Numbered from the stretch's first letter, positions 20,946-31,342 are shown. The stretch: DNA of 64,000 nucleotides from Anniella stebbinsi (GCA_029215795.1 JARDYH010000002.1:364214973-364278972), one strand, 5' to 3'. Made by a program: numbers and translations. Notes: generated by a model from the letters alone, not told the origin.

Positions 20946-21612
20946 GGATCTTGGAATTGTTGTAGATCACAAGCTGAGTAGGAGCCAACAGCGTGACGTG
21001 GCTGCAGAGAAAAGCAAATGCTATTTTGTGCTGCATTAATAAAAGTATAGCTAACAAATCGCGCAAAGTACTGGTTCCCCTCTATTTGGCACTGGTTAGG
21101 CCTCATCTTGAGTACTGCATGCAGTTCTAGGCACCACACTTCAAGAAGGATGCAGACAAGCTAGAGCGTGTTCAGAGGAGGGCAACGAGGATGATCAGGG
21201 ATCTGGAAACAAAGCCCTCTGAGGAGAGACTGAAAGAACTGGGCATGTTTAGCCTGGAGAAGAGAAGATTGAGGGGAGACATGATAGCACTCTTCAAGTA
21301 CTTGAAAGGTTGTCATACAGAGGAGGGCCAGGATCTTTTCTCGATCATCCCAGAGTGTAGGACGCAGAATCATGGGCTCAAGTTACAGGAAGCCAGATTC
21401 CGGCTGGACATGAGGAAAAACTTCCTGACTGTTAGAGCAGTATGACAATGGAACAAATTACCTGGGGAGGTGGTGGGTTCTCCCACCCTAGAGGCAGCTG
21501 GACAACCATCTGTCAGGGATGCTTTGAGGTAGATTCCTGCATTGAGCAGGGGGAGTTGGACTCCATGGCCTTAGAGGCCCCTTCCAACTCTACTATTCCA
21601 TGATTCTATGAG
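20946..21612 (+). mobile_element. CR1 LINE 3' end with ORF2 C-terminus
   Basis: Starts at GGATCTTGGAATTGTTGTAG (DLGIVVDHKL region) and continues through [24 protein letters not shown] coding (21191-21445, ending KNFLTVRAV and a stop). The 3' UTR has TGCATTGAGCAGGGGG and the ATTCTATGA end. Frameshifts and a premature stop show a dead copy. Confidence 0.9.
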
Positions 21613-22189
21613 GCCAGGAATGTGCTACCCCACCTCTGTGTGTCCCTTCTTCAAACTTTGCGTCTGCCACTGGGTACCAAACTGATTGAAGCCTTCTCCA
21701 GAGGTCCATACCTTGTGCTTGTTGGTTGGCTTCTGTTCTAGATGGACTGCTACCGTGAGCTCGTTTGTCTTGTTCTCTGCTCCTGAATGCTTCCAGAGCT
21801 AGCTAGACAAAGCGTGGGAAAAGGCCTGAGAAGTCCCGATGGCATTGACACACCCTACTCCAAACGGTCCACGCCCTTCTGTGAGCCGTAGAGTGTTTAC
21901 TTCTCCTTTCCAGTTGGCTCGTCTGTCAACCCGGCTCCCTGGACTTCTTTTAACGCAACCCTCTTGCGAGCTGTTCTTTGCTCTGCCTTTTGATGCTTTC
22001 CTCAGTGTATTCTCTATTGATTTATGGAATTTTGTTGTTGAAAAGTAGTGCTCGGAATGAAGGAGAACATCCTCGTTGTTCCAGGCTTTCCTTAAAAAAT
22101 CCCTTTTCATTCTCAGTCGCTCCTCGGCTTTGGTTCTTCCTTCTGAATGTCTGAACTGGCCCACTAAGTGGCCGAAAATATTTAACAAC
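21613..22189. other. No gene recognised
   Basis: No repeat or exon that I can identify with confidence. Confidence 0.35.
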
Positions 22190-22325
22190 CTTCCCAACTT
22201 GCTGAACCCACAGATGTGTTGGAGAACAACTTCCACCATGCACCAGCCAAGGCTGGGAGATGTAGTCCAACTCATCTGGGGGCACAGCAGGTCGGGGAAG
22301 GCTGGCGTTGATAGCCTGCTCTAGG
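22190..22325. mobile_element. ACTACAACTC foldback element
   Basis: CTTCCCAACTTGCTGAACCC and AGATGTGTTGGAGAACAACT on the left; GGGAGATGTAGTCCAACTCA and TCGGGGAAGGCTGG on the right. The halves are inverse. Confidence 0.6.
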
Positions 22326-23423
22326 GACGTGATCCACAGGGAGGTCACAACTCTACCAATGGCTGGTTGGGCCAACGTTGTCTCCCTTAGTGTTAGGTGG
22401 GGGGAGAGGGCAAGAGAAGTGTGACTAGATCCAGAGGGCCTTCACCACCAAAACTTGTGTCCCAAAGCAAATTTCACTGGGTGCGCTTCTTTGCGTTGTT
22501 CACTGCATGACAGGCCGTGTTTGCCAGAATCCCCTTGTGTGCACAACCTGTTGGTCAACTTATATTGCACACAACCACTGAACAAGTCGCCTGCATGTGG
22601 TGTCTCGTGGAAGAGAAGACCGCAGGTGGACAATATGGCGGAAACTTAAAATTAAAAGGGAGGCCTGCGGGAAGATGATAAGAACGGCCTTCCCGGGTTG
22701 GACAAAAGTTTCAATCCATTGCTGGCTCCTGTCTTCTTTTGAGACAGGGGGAGTTTGGGAAAGATGCCATTAGTGTCCCCTGTCTCTGAGTGGGGTCTGG
22801 TGGTCCTTCTCATTGTCCTTGGAGAGGATGGGCAAACTGGCAACAATCGTAAGGAAGAGCAGCAGCAGGGACAAGCCTCCACGGGGTGTCAGCGGACCTT
22901 CTGCTGTTGTGTGGACCATGGCAGGTGCTGAACAGTGCTGACGCTTGGTGCTGGCTGTGGTCTAATTCTGCTCATGATTCTGCTTCTGACAGTGGCCCAC
23001 TTCTCTGAGCCGGTCAACCCGTGTCTGGGTTCTACCGCTTCAGATCTCATGGGAGGACTCACGTGAAGTGGTGGGGGGAGAGAGAATCTGTGTTCTTAGA
23101 AAAGTAGGATGTCAGGGAGAACCTCTCCCTAAGATGCTAGCTTTCCATATGCAAAGATTTTTATTTTTGGTATGGAGGGGTATTGGTTTGCCCCTTGGTG
23201 AAAACTAGGCCATGCAGTCTCTTGGTAATTCAAGACTTAACTTTAAACACCAGTCCTCTGTTAATGATGTGTGGCTGGAAAAAGGCAGACATTCAAAATT
23301 TAGGCCTGGATGGAGGAGAGAGAGAAGACGATCAAAAACACAAAGAATTTCCCAAACATGGGCATGAGCAAGCAGAATGTTGCAAGCATTTCATAATAAG
23401 GGAATTGTGGGCAAAATCTGAAA

Positions 23424-23424
<1 letters not shown>
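22326..23424. other. No gene recognised
   Basis: About 1.1 kb of apparently unique sequence. No recognisable domain in any frame. Confidence 0.35.
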
Positions 23425-23457
<33 letters not shown>

Positions 23458-23483
23458 CTCCCCCCCTTCCCCCCCCCCCCCCC
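23425..23483. repeat. (GT)n followed by a C tract
   Basis: GT dinucleotides at 23426-23456, then C-rich sequence with a long C run. Confidence 0.95.
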
Positions 23484-23791
23484 GGAGAGTGCTGTTTGCA
23501 AAATAGAAACAAAGCCAGCTAAAAGAGAACGCAAGTCAAACTGAAAACCACAGGGCCAAAACAACCCCAAAGATAACAAGTCTTTTAGCAATGTGAATCG
23601 ATGCCCAAAAAACTGGGTTAGGCGGCTGCGATGTTTGGTTGCTTTTGCTCCGGAGGCCTGGAGAAATACAGAGCGTGTGGTTATGTTACTAATCCCAATA
23701 CCAAGAATGTTGCCTCATTGTGAAGATTAAAGAGCATTTAAAATGAATGTCAGAGACACTTGAGTTGCAATTCTGCCTTAATCCCAAAGTG

Positions 23792-23960
23792 ATTAAGCTC
23801 AGCGGCAAAGCTCATGTTTTGCATGCCGAAGGTCCCAGGTTCAATCCCGGCCGGTCTACTTAGGTATCGAAGGCCTTGCCAGCCGGGCTGGAGCAGCCTC
23901 CCTCCAGATGCGTTGGACGGTGGCTCAGATCGTCCCCGGCCAAGGGCAGTCCGACACATC
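23792..23960 (+). mobile_element. tRNA-derived SINE head
   Basis: A tRNA-like module: CTCAGCGGCAAAGCTCATGT (A-box region), then TTGCATGCCGAAGGTCCCAG and B box GGTTCAATCCCGG. The same family recurs at 48978 and 56028 (+) and 33330 (-). Confidence 0.65.
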
Positions 23961-23997
23961 TGGAGGGCATCAGGTTAGAGAAAACGGACATAACCCT

Positions 23998-24190
23998 CAC
24001 AGCCCAGTGCCTCGGGTTGCAAGGAGGTTTCTGACTCATAAGGTTTCTGGAGGTGCCCTGCGGCAAAGCCTCTTTAAGACGTGATAAACGGCAATTGATT
24101 GCCAATAACCTTCTGGTGATGTCTTTCCCTGGGAGCCAGGTTGGCCCAAAGAGGCATAGGTGACAGGCGGAGGTGATGACTCATCTTTCT
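23998..24190. repeat. Unnamed dispersed repeat (shared with 15813-16065)
   Basis: GGTTTCTGGAGGTGCCCTGC, AACCTTCTGGTGATGTCTTT and GAGGCATAGGTGA match the 15.8-16.1 kb copy in order and spacing. Confidence 0.5.
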
Positions 24191-25025
24191 TTCCCCCCTA
24201 GACAAGGGGCCTGGTGGATGAGGTTTGAGTGTGCAGCAGTATGTTAGTCTGTGTTGGAAATGGGTCAGCAATACAGGAGGCAGAGAGCTGACTTTGCTTT
24301 CTGCAGGAAATCCTATGGCACGATGGGTTCCCATAAAAGTCTGATGGAGAACAGGAAGCTCTTATTGTGCCAGTAGCCCTCTTCTTATGCGCCGTCTGTA
24401 TCAATGTGCAAATAACCTTCTGTAACAGAAATGCCAGACCTTTCCTGTCAAAGGAAACCAAACCTCGAGTCAGCGCTGGAACCCCTGAAATCTCTCGCTG
24501 CTCCGAAGCAGGGTGCCGCTACGTCACTTTGTTTTCCTCCCAGACAACAACACCGTCTGTTTTGAAACCAGCTCAGTAAAGGAAATAGCAGACCGCATGA
24601 CAGATCTTCAGCTATTTCAGGTGAACTCTTAATTTGTCCGGCTTCCCAATTACAACTAGGTGGACAAGTTTCCCAACTGGAGAGGTGCTCCAGAAACAGT
24701 TTCTAACTTTCCTGTCAGGGCTGGCTTTCAGTGCCAAGGGTTAATCAATGATCTGCTCCCTTAATTTGTTTTAGTACATATAGTTAAATGGGGTGTATGT
24801 GTGCCTGTGTTTTGGTGTTAGGAAGCTTTTGGACTCTGAAATGTCATTGCATGCCCTGAATCTTTGGCGATGGCTGCAATTTGAATTCACAATGCCTTCA
24901 CCACCTCGTCATTTACTGCCCTGGCCAGCAACTGCCTTTGGCTTGCAGATTAATCCTATTGCTCCATCTAGGCTGTTTTCTGCCACCTGTCGGTTGGCAA
25001 CTGGGGCAGCCATGAAGGAGTGAGT
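24191..25025. other. No gene recognised
   Basis: No repeat or conserved exon identified. Confidence 0.35.
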
Positions 25026-25254
25026 GGCTGAATTCGGACAACATGATAGTCAGTGGTGGGGTAATAATCAACTTTACAGTTGTTCATCTAGGGGGTACTC
25101 CCCACACAACATGGTAATAAATAATCAACTGTGGTGTGGATTAGGATCAGCGCTGAGTTGACTATGGCAGCATTCGGACGACACGACAATCAATACGACT
25201 GACGATTGTTTTCCCCCACCCCCCAATTGCTTATTGTGTCGTCCGAATTCAGCC
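25026..25254. mobile_element. Harbinger-like MITE, intact (family H)
   Basis: Termini GGCTGAATTCGGAC and GTCCGAATTCAGCC are inverse. An inner second GCATTCGGACGACACGA lies near the right end. About 229 bp, no ORF. Five nearly identical copies lie in the window (25026, 27278 truncated, 30839, 40122, 53578). The GGC-initial ends suggest PIF/Harbinger, but no clean 3 bp target duplication is seen here. Confidence 0.75.
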
Positions 25255-25508
25255 ACTATGTAGACCAGATTTGGCCCGAGGGTCACTCAGTTGCTAACCC
25301 CTCTCCTACCAACAAGCCATTTGGGAAGTGACTTTTGCATCTCTTGGCTTGGTCCTTGATTCGAATGCTTAATATCCACCCTTGGCCTTGTGGATGTGAG
25401 TTTACAAAGGGGGAGGTATGTTACCCAGGAGTTTGTCGGTGGGGTGGATGCCTTCCCTTTCGGAAGACACGCACAGCATGGCCAAGGAGATCAACCCCAC
25501 GCATCTGC

Positions 25509-25560
25509 ATAGTGTGTGTGTGTGAGAGAGAGTGTTTGTGTGTGTGTGTGTATATATATC
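25509..25560. repeat. Compound GT/GA/TA microsatellite
   Basis: GTGTGTGTG, GAGAGAGAG, then GT and TATATATA. Confidence 0.9.
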
Positions 25561-25669
25561 CCAGACAGAAGATAGGACAATACAGTTTTGGATGATGCTG
25601 GCACATCCCCAAAATGAACTCTAGAAGGGTGAGCGACTTGGACAGAGGCCTGAAATGTTCTTTTACCTG

Positions 25670-25670
<1 letters not shown>

Positions 25671-25699
<29 letters not shown>
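25671..25699. repeat. (CT)n microsatellite
   Basis: About 14 CT dinucleotides followed by CCCC. Confidence 0.95.
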
Positions 25700-25700
<1 letters not shown>

Positions 25701-25884
25701 CCTACCTCTTACTCTTGCCTCTTACTTTGATGATGATGTGATCCGGACCATGGATCCATCTAGGATAGTATCATTTCCTCCTACTGGGAGTTGCTCTTCC
25801 TACTGCCACAGCAAGAGAGAGGTCCTTCCTAGCCCTGCTGTCACCCTGACCTCCTTTTCACTGCAGATATGAACTTACAAACTT

Positions 25885-26040
25885 TAGAAGAGCCCTGCTG
25901 GATCAGGCCAAAGGCCTCACTAATCCAGCATTCTGTTCCCACGTTGGCCAAGCAGATGCTTGTAGGAAGCCCATAAGTGCCATGTGAGTGCCACAGCACC
26001 CTCCCGCTTGAGTTCCCCAGCAAGTGGTGTTCAGGGTCAT
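25885..26040 (-). mobile_element. CR1 LINE 3' end (TGCTGTGGCAC subfamily)
   Basis: AGAGCCCTGCTGGATCAGGC, CACAGCACCCTCCCGCTTGA and GTTCCCCAGCAAGTGGTGTT are the inverse of the 3' UTR at 4700-4880. Confidence 0.75.
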
Positions 26041-26063
26041 GCTGTCTCTGTTACCAGAGTTAG

Positions 26064-26265
26064 CACTTCCTGACTGTTAGAGCAGTACGACAATGGAACC
26101 TATGACCTAGGGAGGTGGTGGGCTCTCCCACACTAGAGGCCTTCAAGAGGCAGCTGGACAACCATCCGTCAGGGATGCTTTAAGGTAGATTACTGCATTG
26201 AGCAGGGGGTTGGACTCGATGGCTTTACAGGCCCCTTCCAACTCTACCATTCTATGATTCTATGA
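26064..26265 (+). mobile_element. CR1 LINE 3' end
   Basis: CTTCCTGACTGTTAGAGCAG, then GGCTCTCCCACACTAGAGGC, TGCATTGAGCAGGGGGTTGG and terminal ATTCTATGATTCTATGA. Confidence 0.9.
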
Positions 26266-26287
26266 CTAGTAGCCATTGATAACCTTG

Positions 26288-26536
26288 GGGAGTCAGTGTG
26301 TGGTGTAGCGGTTAGAGTGTTGGACTGGGAGACGGCAGATGCGGGTTCTCATCCCCACTCAGACATGAAGCTCACTGGGTGACTTCGGGCCAGTCACAGA
26401 CTCTTAGCCTCACCTACCTCACTGGATTGTTTTGAGGATAAAATGGAGAGGAAGAAGATCATGTAAGGCACCTTGGGTCCCTTACAAGAGGAAAAGAGGT
26501 GGGATATAAATGGGATAATAAAGGCAAATAAATAAA
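26288..26536 (+). mobile_element. tRNA-derived SINE with MIR-like core
   Basis: GTGTGGTGTAGCGGTTAGAG (A-box region), a weak B box (GGTTCTCATCC), the core ACCTACCTCACTGGATTGTT, GAGGATAAAATGGAGAGG, and an AATAAATAAA tail. Lies directly after a CR1 end. Confidence 0.8.
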
Positions 26537-27277
26537 ATTGAACCCCGGGGATCTACCACTCCGTGGCGCCTCCTCCTTTCCTTGCTCCTGTGTTTGTGTT
26601 GCTGACTTCCGCTTGGCCCCGAGTCGTCGTCGTCCTTTTTCTGAAAGAGGGAAGGGTTGTAAGCAGGTTCTGTTTACTGGGGAACCACAACACGCACACT
26701 TCAGTTGACTCCCATCAAAACACATGAGCGGTGTGGCAATGGCGCATGGTGGCTGTGATGCGTGGCAAGATGTGCAGTGCTTGCTTCAGCCCCTGTTCTT
26801 GGGGCAAATGTTTTGCCCGGTGTGTGGACCGATCCAGATCTGATGGACTCGACTCTGTAGAGTTCCTTCCTTTGGCCGGAGCTGCTAGTTCAAGATGCAC
26901 TGTGCGGTCAAGCCCTGGCAGGGGTTACCGTTGGTTCTTTGTCATCGCCTTAGAATGGCGCTGGAGCAGAGGATCCATGGGGTTTCTTGGTGCTGACCCG
27001 GAATGCTGTCATGCAGAGTGGTCTGGCAGAGAGCCTGTGTTCACACGACGTGAAACTTAGTTTAGCATTTTGGGTGTCTTGGGCCTATGCTTTTTTTTCT
27101 TCATTTAAGTTTCTGGTCCTCATGAAGGCAGGCTTGAAAATATAGGTGTGATGAAAATCTCAGAAGCCCAAGGGAGGGTTTGAACAGGATATTAATGGTC
27201 AGGGTAGGTCTTCACCCTGGCAAACAGAAAAAGAACAAAGTGTATGACTTCCATGGAGCTCCACAAAGGCTGTCTGT
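26537..27277. other. No gene recognised
   Basis: Slightly GC-rich, with overlapping open frames and no recognisable domain. Confidence 0.35.
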
Positions 27278-27479
27278 GGCTCAATTCGGACAACACGATA
27301 GTCAATGGTGGGGTAATAATCAACTTTACAGTTGTTCATCTAGGGGGTACTCCCCACACAACATGGTAATAAATAATCAACCGTGGTGTGGATTAGGATC
27401 AGCGCTGAGTTGACTATGGCAGCATTCGGACGACACGATAGTCAATACAACTGACGATTGTTCCCCCTCCCACACCAGT
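27278..27479. mobile_element. Harbinger-like MITE, right end missing (family H)
   Basis: Begins GGCTCAATTCGGACAACACG and follows the family closely as far as CTCCCACACCAGT, where the intact copy at 30839 continues into TGATTATTGTG. Here it switches to the duplicated block that starts at 27476. Confidence 0.75.
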
Positions 27480-27994
27480 CCCAATCTGTTCAGTAATGTC
27501 TAGTGTCACCTTGTGAGGTCGCATTGTACATAAAACCCCTCTGTAATAGAATCCCTCTGAAAACACTGGAGTACTGGCAGCATTCTAGCTTCAGAGTGAA
27601 ACTAAGCATGCCAGACAAGCCTTTGCCAGCAGTTGCTCCCGTTGGGCTTCCATGAACTTTTGAATCCCTGCTCAGAATTTCACCAAACCAGCGAAAGGCA
27701 CATTTCTCTCTTCAACTAGCCGAATAACGGACTCTGTAGTAGGGATGTGCACTGGATCGGACCCGATCCACGATCCGAGTCCGGTCCAGTGGGAAATCGG
27801 ATAAATTATCCGATTTCCGATCCCGCAGCTGGATCGGCCGATCCAATCCGAACCGGTCCGAAAAAGCTCCGAACCGGTTCGGCGGATCGGCGGATCGGCG
27901 GGCGCCCACTGGCGCCCACCGCCGCTTCCATTGGCGGGCGCCAGCGGGCGCCCGCCGATGAAAGTGGACAGCGGGGGGGGGGAGGAGGGGGGCA

Positions 27995-29389
27995 CTTACC
28001 TTCTCGGCCCGGTGGCTCCCGTCCGGCGCCGGAGCCTACTACTACTAGCAGGCTCCGCGGCCTGCTCTAGGGTGGCGCGCCGGGTGATGTCATCACCCGG
28101 CGCGCTACTCTAGAGCAGGCCGCGGAGCCTGCTGGTAGTAGTAGGCGCCGGCGCCGGACGGGAGCCACCGGGCCGGGAAGGTAAGGAGGGGGTGCGTGGA
28201 GGGGAGGAGGGGGCGCGCGGAGGGGGGAGGGGGGCCCTTACCTTTCCGGCCCGGCGGCTCCCGTCCGGCGCCGGCGCCTACTATTCCCAGCAGGCTCCGC
28301 GGCCTGCTCTAGGATGGCGCGCCGGGTGATGTCATCACCCGGCGCGCTACTCTAGAGCAGGCCGCGGAGCCTGCTGGAAGTAGTAGGCGCCGGCGCCGGA
28401 CGGGAGCCGCCGGGCCGGAAAGGTAAGGAGGGGGTGCGTGGAGGGGAGGAGGGGGCGCGCGGAGGGGGGAGGGGGGCCCTTACCTTTCCGGCCCGGCGGC
28501 TCCCGTCCGGCGCCGGCGCCTACTATTCCCAGCAGGCTCCGCGGCCTGCTCTAGGATGGCGCGCCGGGTGATGTCATCACCCGGCGCGCTACTCTAGAGC
28601 AGGCCGCGGAGCCTGCTGGAAGTAGTAGGCGCCGGCGCCGGACGGGAGCCGCCGGGCCGGAAAGGTAAGGAGGGGGTGCGTGGAGGGGAGGAGGGGGCGC
28701 GCGGAGGGGGGAGGGGGGCCCTTACCTTTCCGGCCCGGCGGCTCCCGTCCGGCGCCGGCGCCTACTACTCCCAGCAGGCTCCGCGGCCTGCTCTAGGATG
28801 GCGCGCCGGGTGATGTCATCACCCGGCGCGCTACTCTAGAGCAGGCCGCGGAGCCTGCTGGAAGTAGTAGGCGCCGGCGCCGGACGGGAGCCGCCGGGCC
28901 GGAAAGGTAAGGAGGGGGTGCGTGGAGGGGAGGAGGGGGCGCGCGGAGGGGGGAGGGGGGCCCTTACCTTTCCGGCCCGGCGGCTCCCGTCCGGCGCCGG
29001 CGCCTACTACTCCCAGCAGGCTCCGCGGCCTGCTCTAGGATGGCGCGCCGGGTGATGTCATCACCCGGCGCGCTACTCTAGAGCAGGCCGCGGAGCCTGC
29101 TGGAAGTAGTAGGCGCCGGCGCCGGACGGGAGCCGCCGGGCCGGAAAGGTAAGGAGGGGGTGCGTGGAGGGGAGGAGGGGGCGCGCGGAGGGGGGAGGGG
29201 GGAGGGGGGCCCTTACCTGCCCGGCCCGGCGGCTCCCGTCCGGCGCCGGCGCCTACTACTACCAGCAGGCTCCGCGGCCTGCTCCAGGGTGGCGCGCCGG
29301 GTGATGTCATCACCCGGCGCGCTACTTGAGAGTAGGCCGCGGAGCCCGCTGGTAGTAGCCGCCGGCGCCGGACGTGCCGAGAAGGTAAG
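27995..29389. repeat. 242 bp tandem array of palindromes, six units
   Basis: Palindromes start at CTTACC and end at GGTAAG: 27995-28185, 28237-28427, 28479-28669, 28721-28911, 28963-29153 and 29212-29389. The period is 242 bp four times, then 249 bp. Each arm is about 93 bp and contains CGGCGCCGGCGCC, AGCAGGCTCCGCGGCCTGCT and GGCGCGCC. The centre is TGATGTCATCA. Spacers of about 50 bp are G-rich on the + strand (GGAGGGGGTGCGTGGAGGGG). Confidence 0.93.
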
Positions 29390-29598
29390 TGGCGGGGAAG
29401 GGGGCTTACCCCCCCCCCGGAGCCGTCCGCTTCTATCCGCTGGCGCCCGCGGGCGCCAGCGGATGGAAGCAGGCGGCCCCAGGGGGGGTAGGGAGCGCGG
29501 GGGAGGGGGTTTACCTGCCGGGGCCGTCCACAGCGGACGGCCCCGGGGGGGGGGAGGGAGTTAGGCCCCCCCTTACCCACCCGCTGCCATTTTTTCCT

Positions 29599-29628
29599 CA
29601 TAGACTTGCATTGCAATGCAAGTCTATG
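29599..29628. repeat. Perfect 30 bp palindrome in the hAT right subterminal region
   Basis: CATAGACTTGCATTG followed by its exact complement CAATGCAAGTCTATG. It extends outward imperfectly into CCATTTTTTCC / GGGGAAAAAAATGG. Confidence 0.95.
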
Positions 29629-30384
29629 GGGAAAAAAATGGCGGCCGATCCAAAAATGTACGATTTTTGGGTCGGGATCGGACTCGATCCGGTCCGGGGG
29701 GCCTCCGATTTTGTCCGAACCGGTCCGGGACAAAATTGGAGGTCCCGATCCGGGTCCCGATCCGATCCGGGGGGTCCGTGCACACCCCTACTCTGTAGTT
29801 TTCACCCAGATGTGAAAGAAATCTATGATATGTTGAACCACGGCTTGGAGGGGAAAAAAAGTTTGTGTGTGTCAATTTTCCATACTATTTCACTTGCGGT
29901 ACCTGTAGCAATTTTTATCAGGTTAGTTTGATATTATGCACAATTGTAGACATCAACAGGTGAATTATGGATGCCCGGTTTCAAGGTGTTAGCTCAACAG
30001 GTGTCATTTTTATAAGCAGTAAAGTTTGAGGCTCATTTTTTTTTGTTTTTGCAAGTTACATTAGCTCAAGGGGTATTCCTGTGCCCTTAAATATCAAAGA
30101 CCACCCATTGCAGCATTGCACTTGCAGACTGTCGAGTCTGTGGCCATGATCCAAGGGTGCAAGGCAGAGTTCTGCTAAGATAGATCACTGTATCCCCTGG
30201 CCTAGTATTGCCTCTGTTGAGTAGCTCTCCGGGTTTACAGGAAGAGGTCTTGGCAGCTTCTGCGCTTCTGCAGGGTCCACCTTGCCCTCCCCAGTAACAT
30301 CAGTAGGGATGTCCTACATTTCATCGTTTCAGTGTGCAGCAAGAGGGCCTGGCGCTGCTCCTGATGCTACGGCATAGCTAAGTT

Positions 30385-30691
30385 AGGGTGACCGTATGGA
30401 ACAGAGGACTAAGGCTCCTGTATCTTTGACAGTTGCATAGAGAAGGGAATTTCAGCAGGTGTCATTCGCATGCATGCAGCACCTGGTGGAATCCCCTCTT
30501 TGTCACAACAGTTAAAGCTGCAGGAGTATAGCTAGAATGTCCAGATACAAACGAGGGCAGCTTTAACTCTTGCGACGAAGAGGGGATCTCACCAGGTGCT
30601 GCATGCCTACAAATGACACCTGCTGAAATTCCCTTTTCTATGCAACTGTTAAAGACACAGGAGCCCTGTCCCCCTTTTCATATGGTCACCC
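30385..30691. mobile_element. Foldback element (GTGACC-ended) within duplicated block A
   Basis: Ends AGGGTGACCGTATGGAACAG and CCCTTTTCATATGGTCACCC. Internal inverse arms GAAGGGAATTTCAGCAGGTG and CCTGCTGAAATTCCCTTTTC. Present at the matching place in block B. Confidence 0.8.
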
Positions 30692-30838
30692 ATATGAAAG
30701 AAGACATATGTATTCATCCCATCTTATCGGTTCCTCCAAAGGACGCAAGGGAGTACACACTGTTCTCTCCCCTTTGCCCCCCCCCCCCCATTTATCTTTG
30801 CAAAGCCCTGCGAGGTAGGATATAGGCTGAGAGACAGT

Positions 30839-31066
30839 GGCTGAATTCGGACAACACGATAGTCAGTGGTGGGGTAATAATCAACTTTACAGGTGTTCAT
30901 CTAGGGGGTACTCCCCACAGAACATGGCAATAAATAATCAACTGTGGTGTGGATTAGGATCAGCGCTGAGTTGACTATGGCAGTATTTGGATGACATGAT
31001 AGTCAATACAACTGACGATAGTTCCCCCTCCCACACCAGTTGATTATTGTGTTGTCTGAATGCAGC
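30839..31066. mobile_element. Harbinger-like MITE (family H), right edge of block A
   Basis: GGCTGAATTCGGACAACACG at the left and GTTGTCTGAATGCAGC at the right. Same left flank (GAGACAGT) as the copy at 40122, because both belong to the duplicated block. Confidence 0.8.
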
Positions 31067-31289
31067 TAATGTGTGTGTGTCTTTTTACTGCTGTAAAATA
31101 AATAGCGCTATGCCATATCCTGCCCCCTGTTTTTGGAAACTTTTTCTCTCTCTGCGAAGGACGCATTGTTTTTTCTGCCTCTTTTGCAGGGAGGGGGAGA
31201 ATTTCATAGAATTTTCTCCTTGAGGATGGAGACAGGTATCTACATACCTTTTTAAGTGTAGCCGGTTGTTGAGGTGTCTTCTTTCTGTT

Positions 31290-31290
<1 letters not shown>

Positions 31291-31327
<37 letters not shown>

Positions 31328-31342
31328 TATTATTATTATTAT
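31291..31342. repeat. (ATC)n(ATT)n microsatellite
   Basis: About 13 ATC triplets followed by ATT triplets. The flanking frames encode homopolymeric Asp, Met or His runs, which are artefacts. Confidence 0.95.

Larger units (their letters stand above)
27740..29790. mobile_element. Non-autonomous hAT element with palindrome array
   Basis: The left terminus TAGGGATGTGCAC (27740-27752) and right terminus GTGCACACCCCTA (29778-29790) are inverse with one mismatch. Perfect 8 bp target duplications CTCTGTAG flank it at 27732-27739 and 29791-29798. The unoccupied target survives once at 39079-39086. TAGGG-type ends plus an 8 bp duplication define the hAT superfamily. Dense GATCGG / GGTCCG motifs fill both subterminal regions (about 27753-27900 and 29640-29780), the usual type of hAT transposase binding clusters. 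The interior is very GC-rich and carries a six-unit palindrome array with no transposase. Open frames inside come from base composition. Confidence 0.92.
27476..31066 (+). repeat. Duplicated block, copy A (interrupted by a hAT element)
   Basis: Starting at CAATCTGTTCAGTAATGTCT, this block is almost identical to 38823-40347. The match continues through AACCACGGCTTGGAGGGG, a foldback element and a family H MITE to the right end. Removing the 2,051 bp hAT element and one 8 bp target copy leaves about 1,532 bp, against 1,525 bp for copy B. Differences by eye are scattered single bases (for example GCATTGTACATAA against GCATTGCACATAA). Confidence 0.9.

Noticed and set aside
29035..29733. 232-codon minus-strand frame
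   Set aside because: Lies inside the hAT element and reads through its palindromic repeat units. It has no transposase motif.
27278..31066. Block A as a composite transposon flanked by two MITEs
   Set aside because: The left MITE is truncated, block B lacks a clear left MITE, and no target duplication matches around the whole unit. A segmental duplication is the simpler reading.
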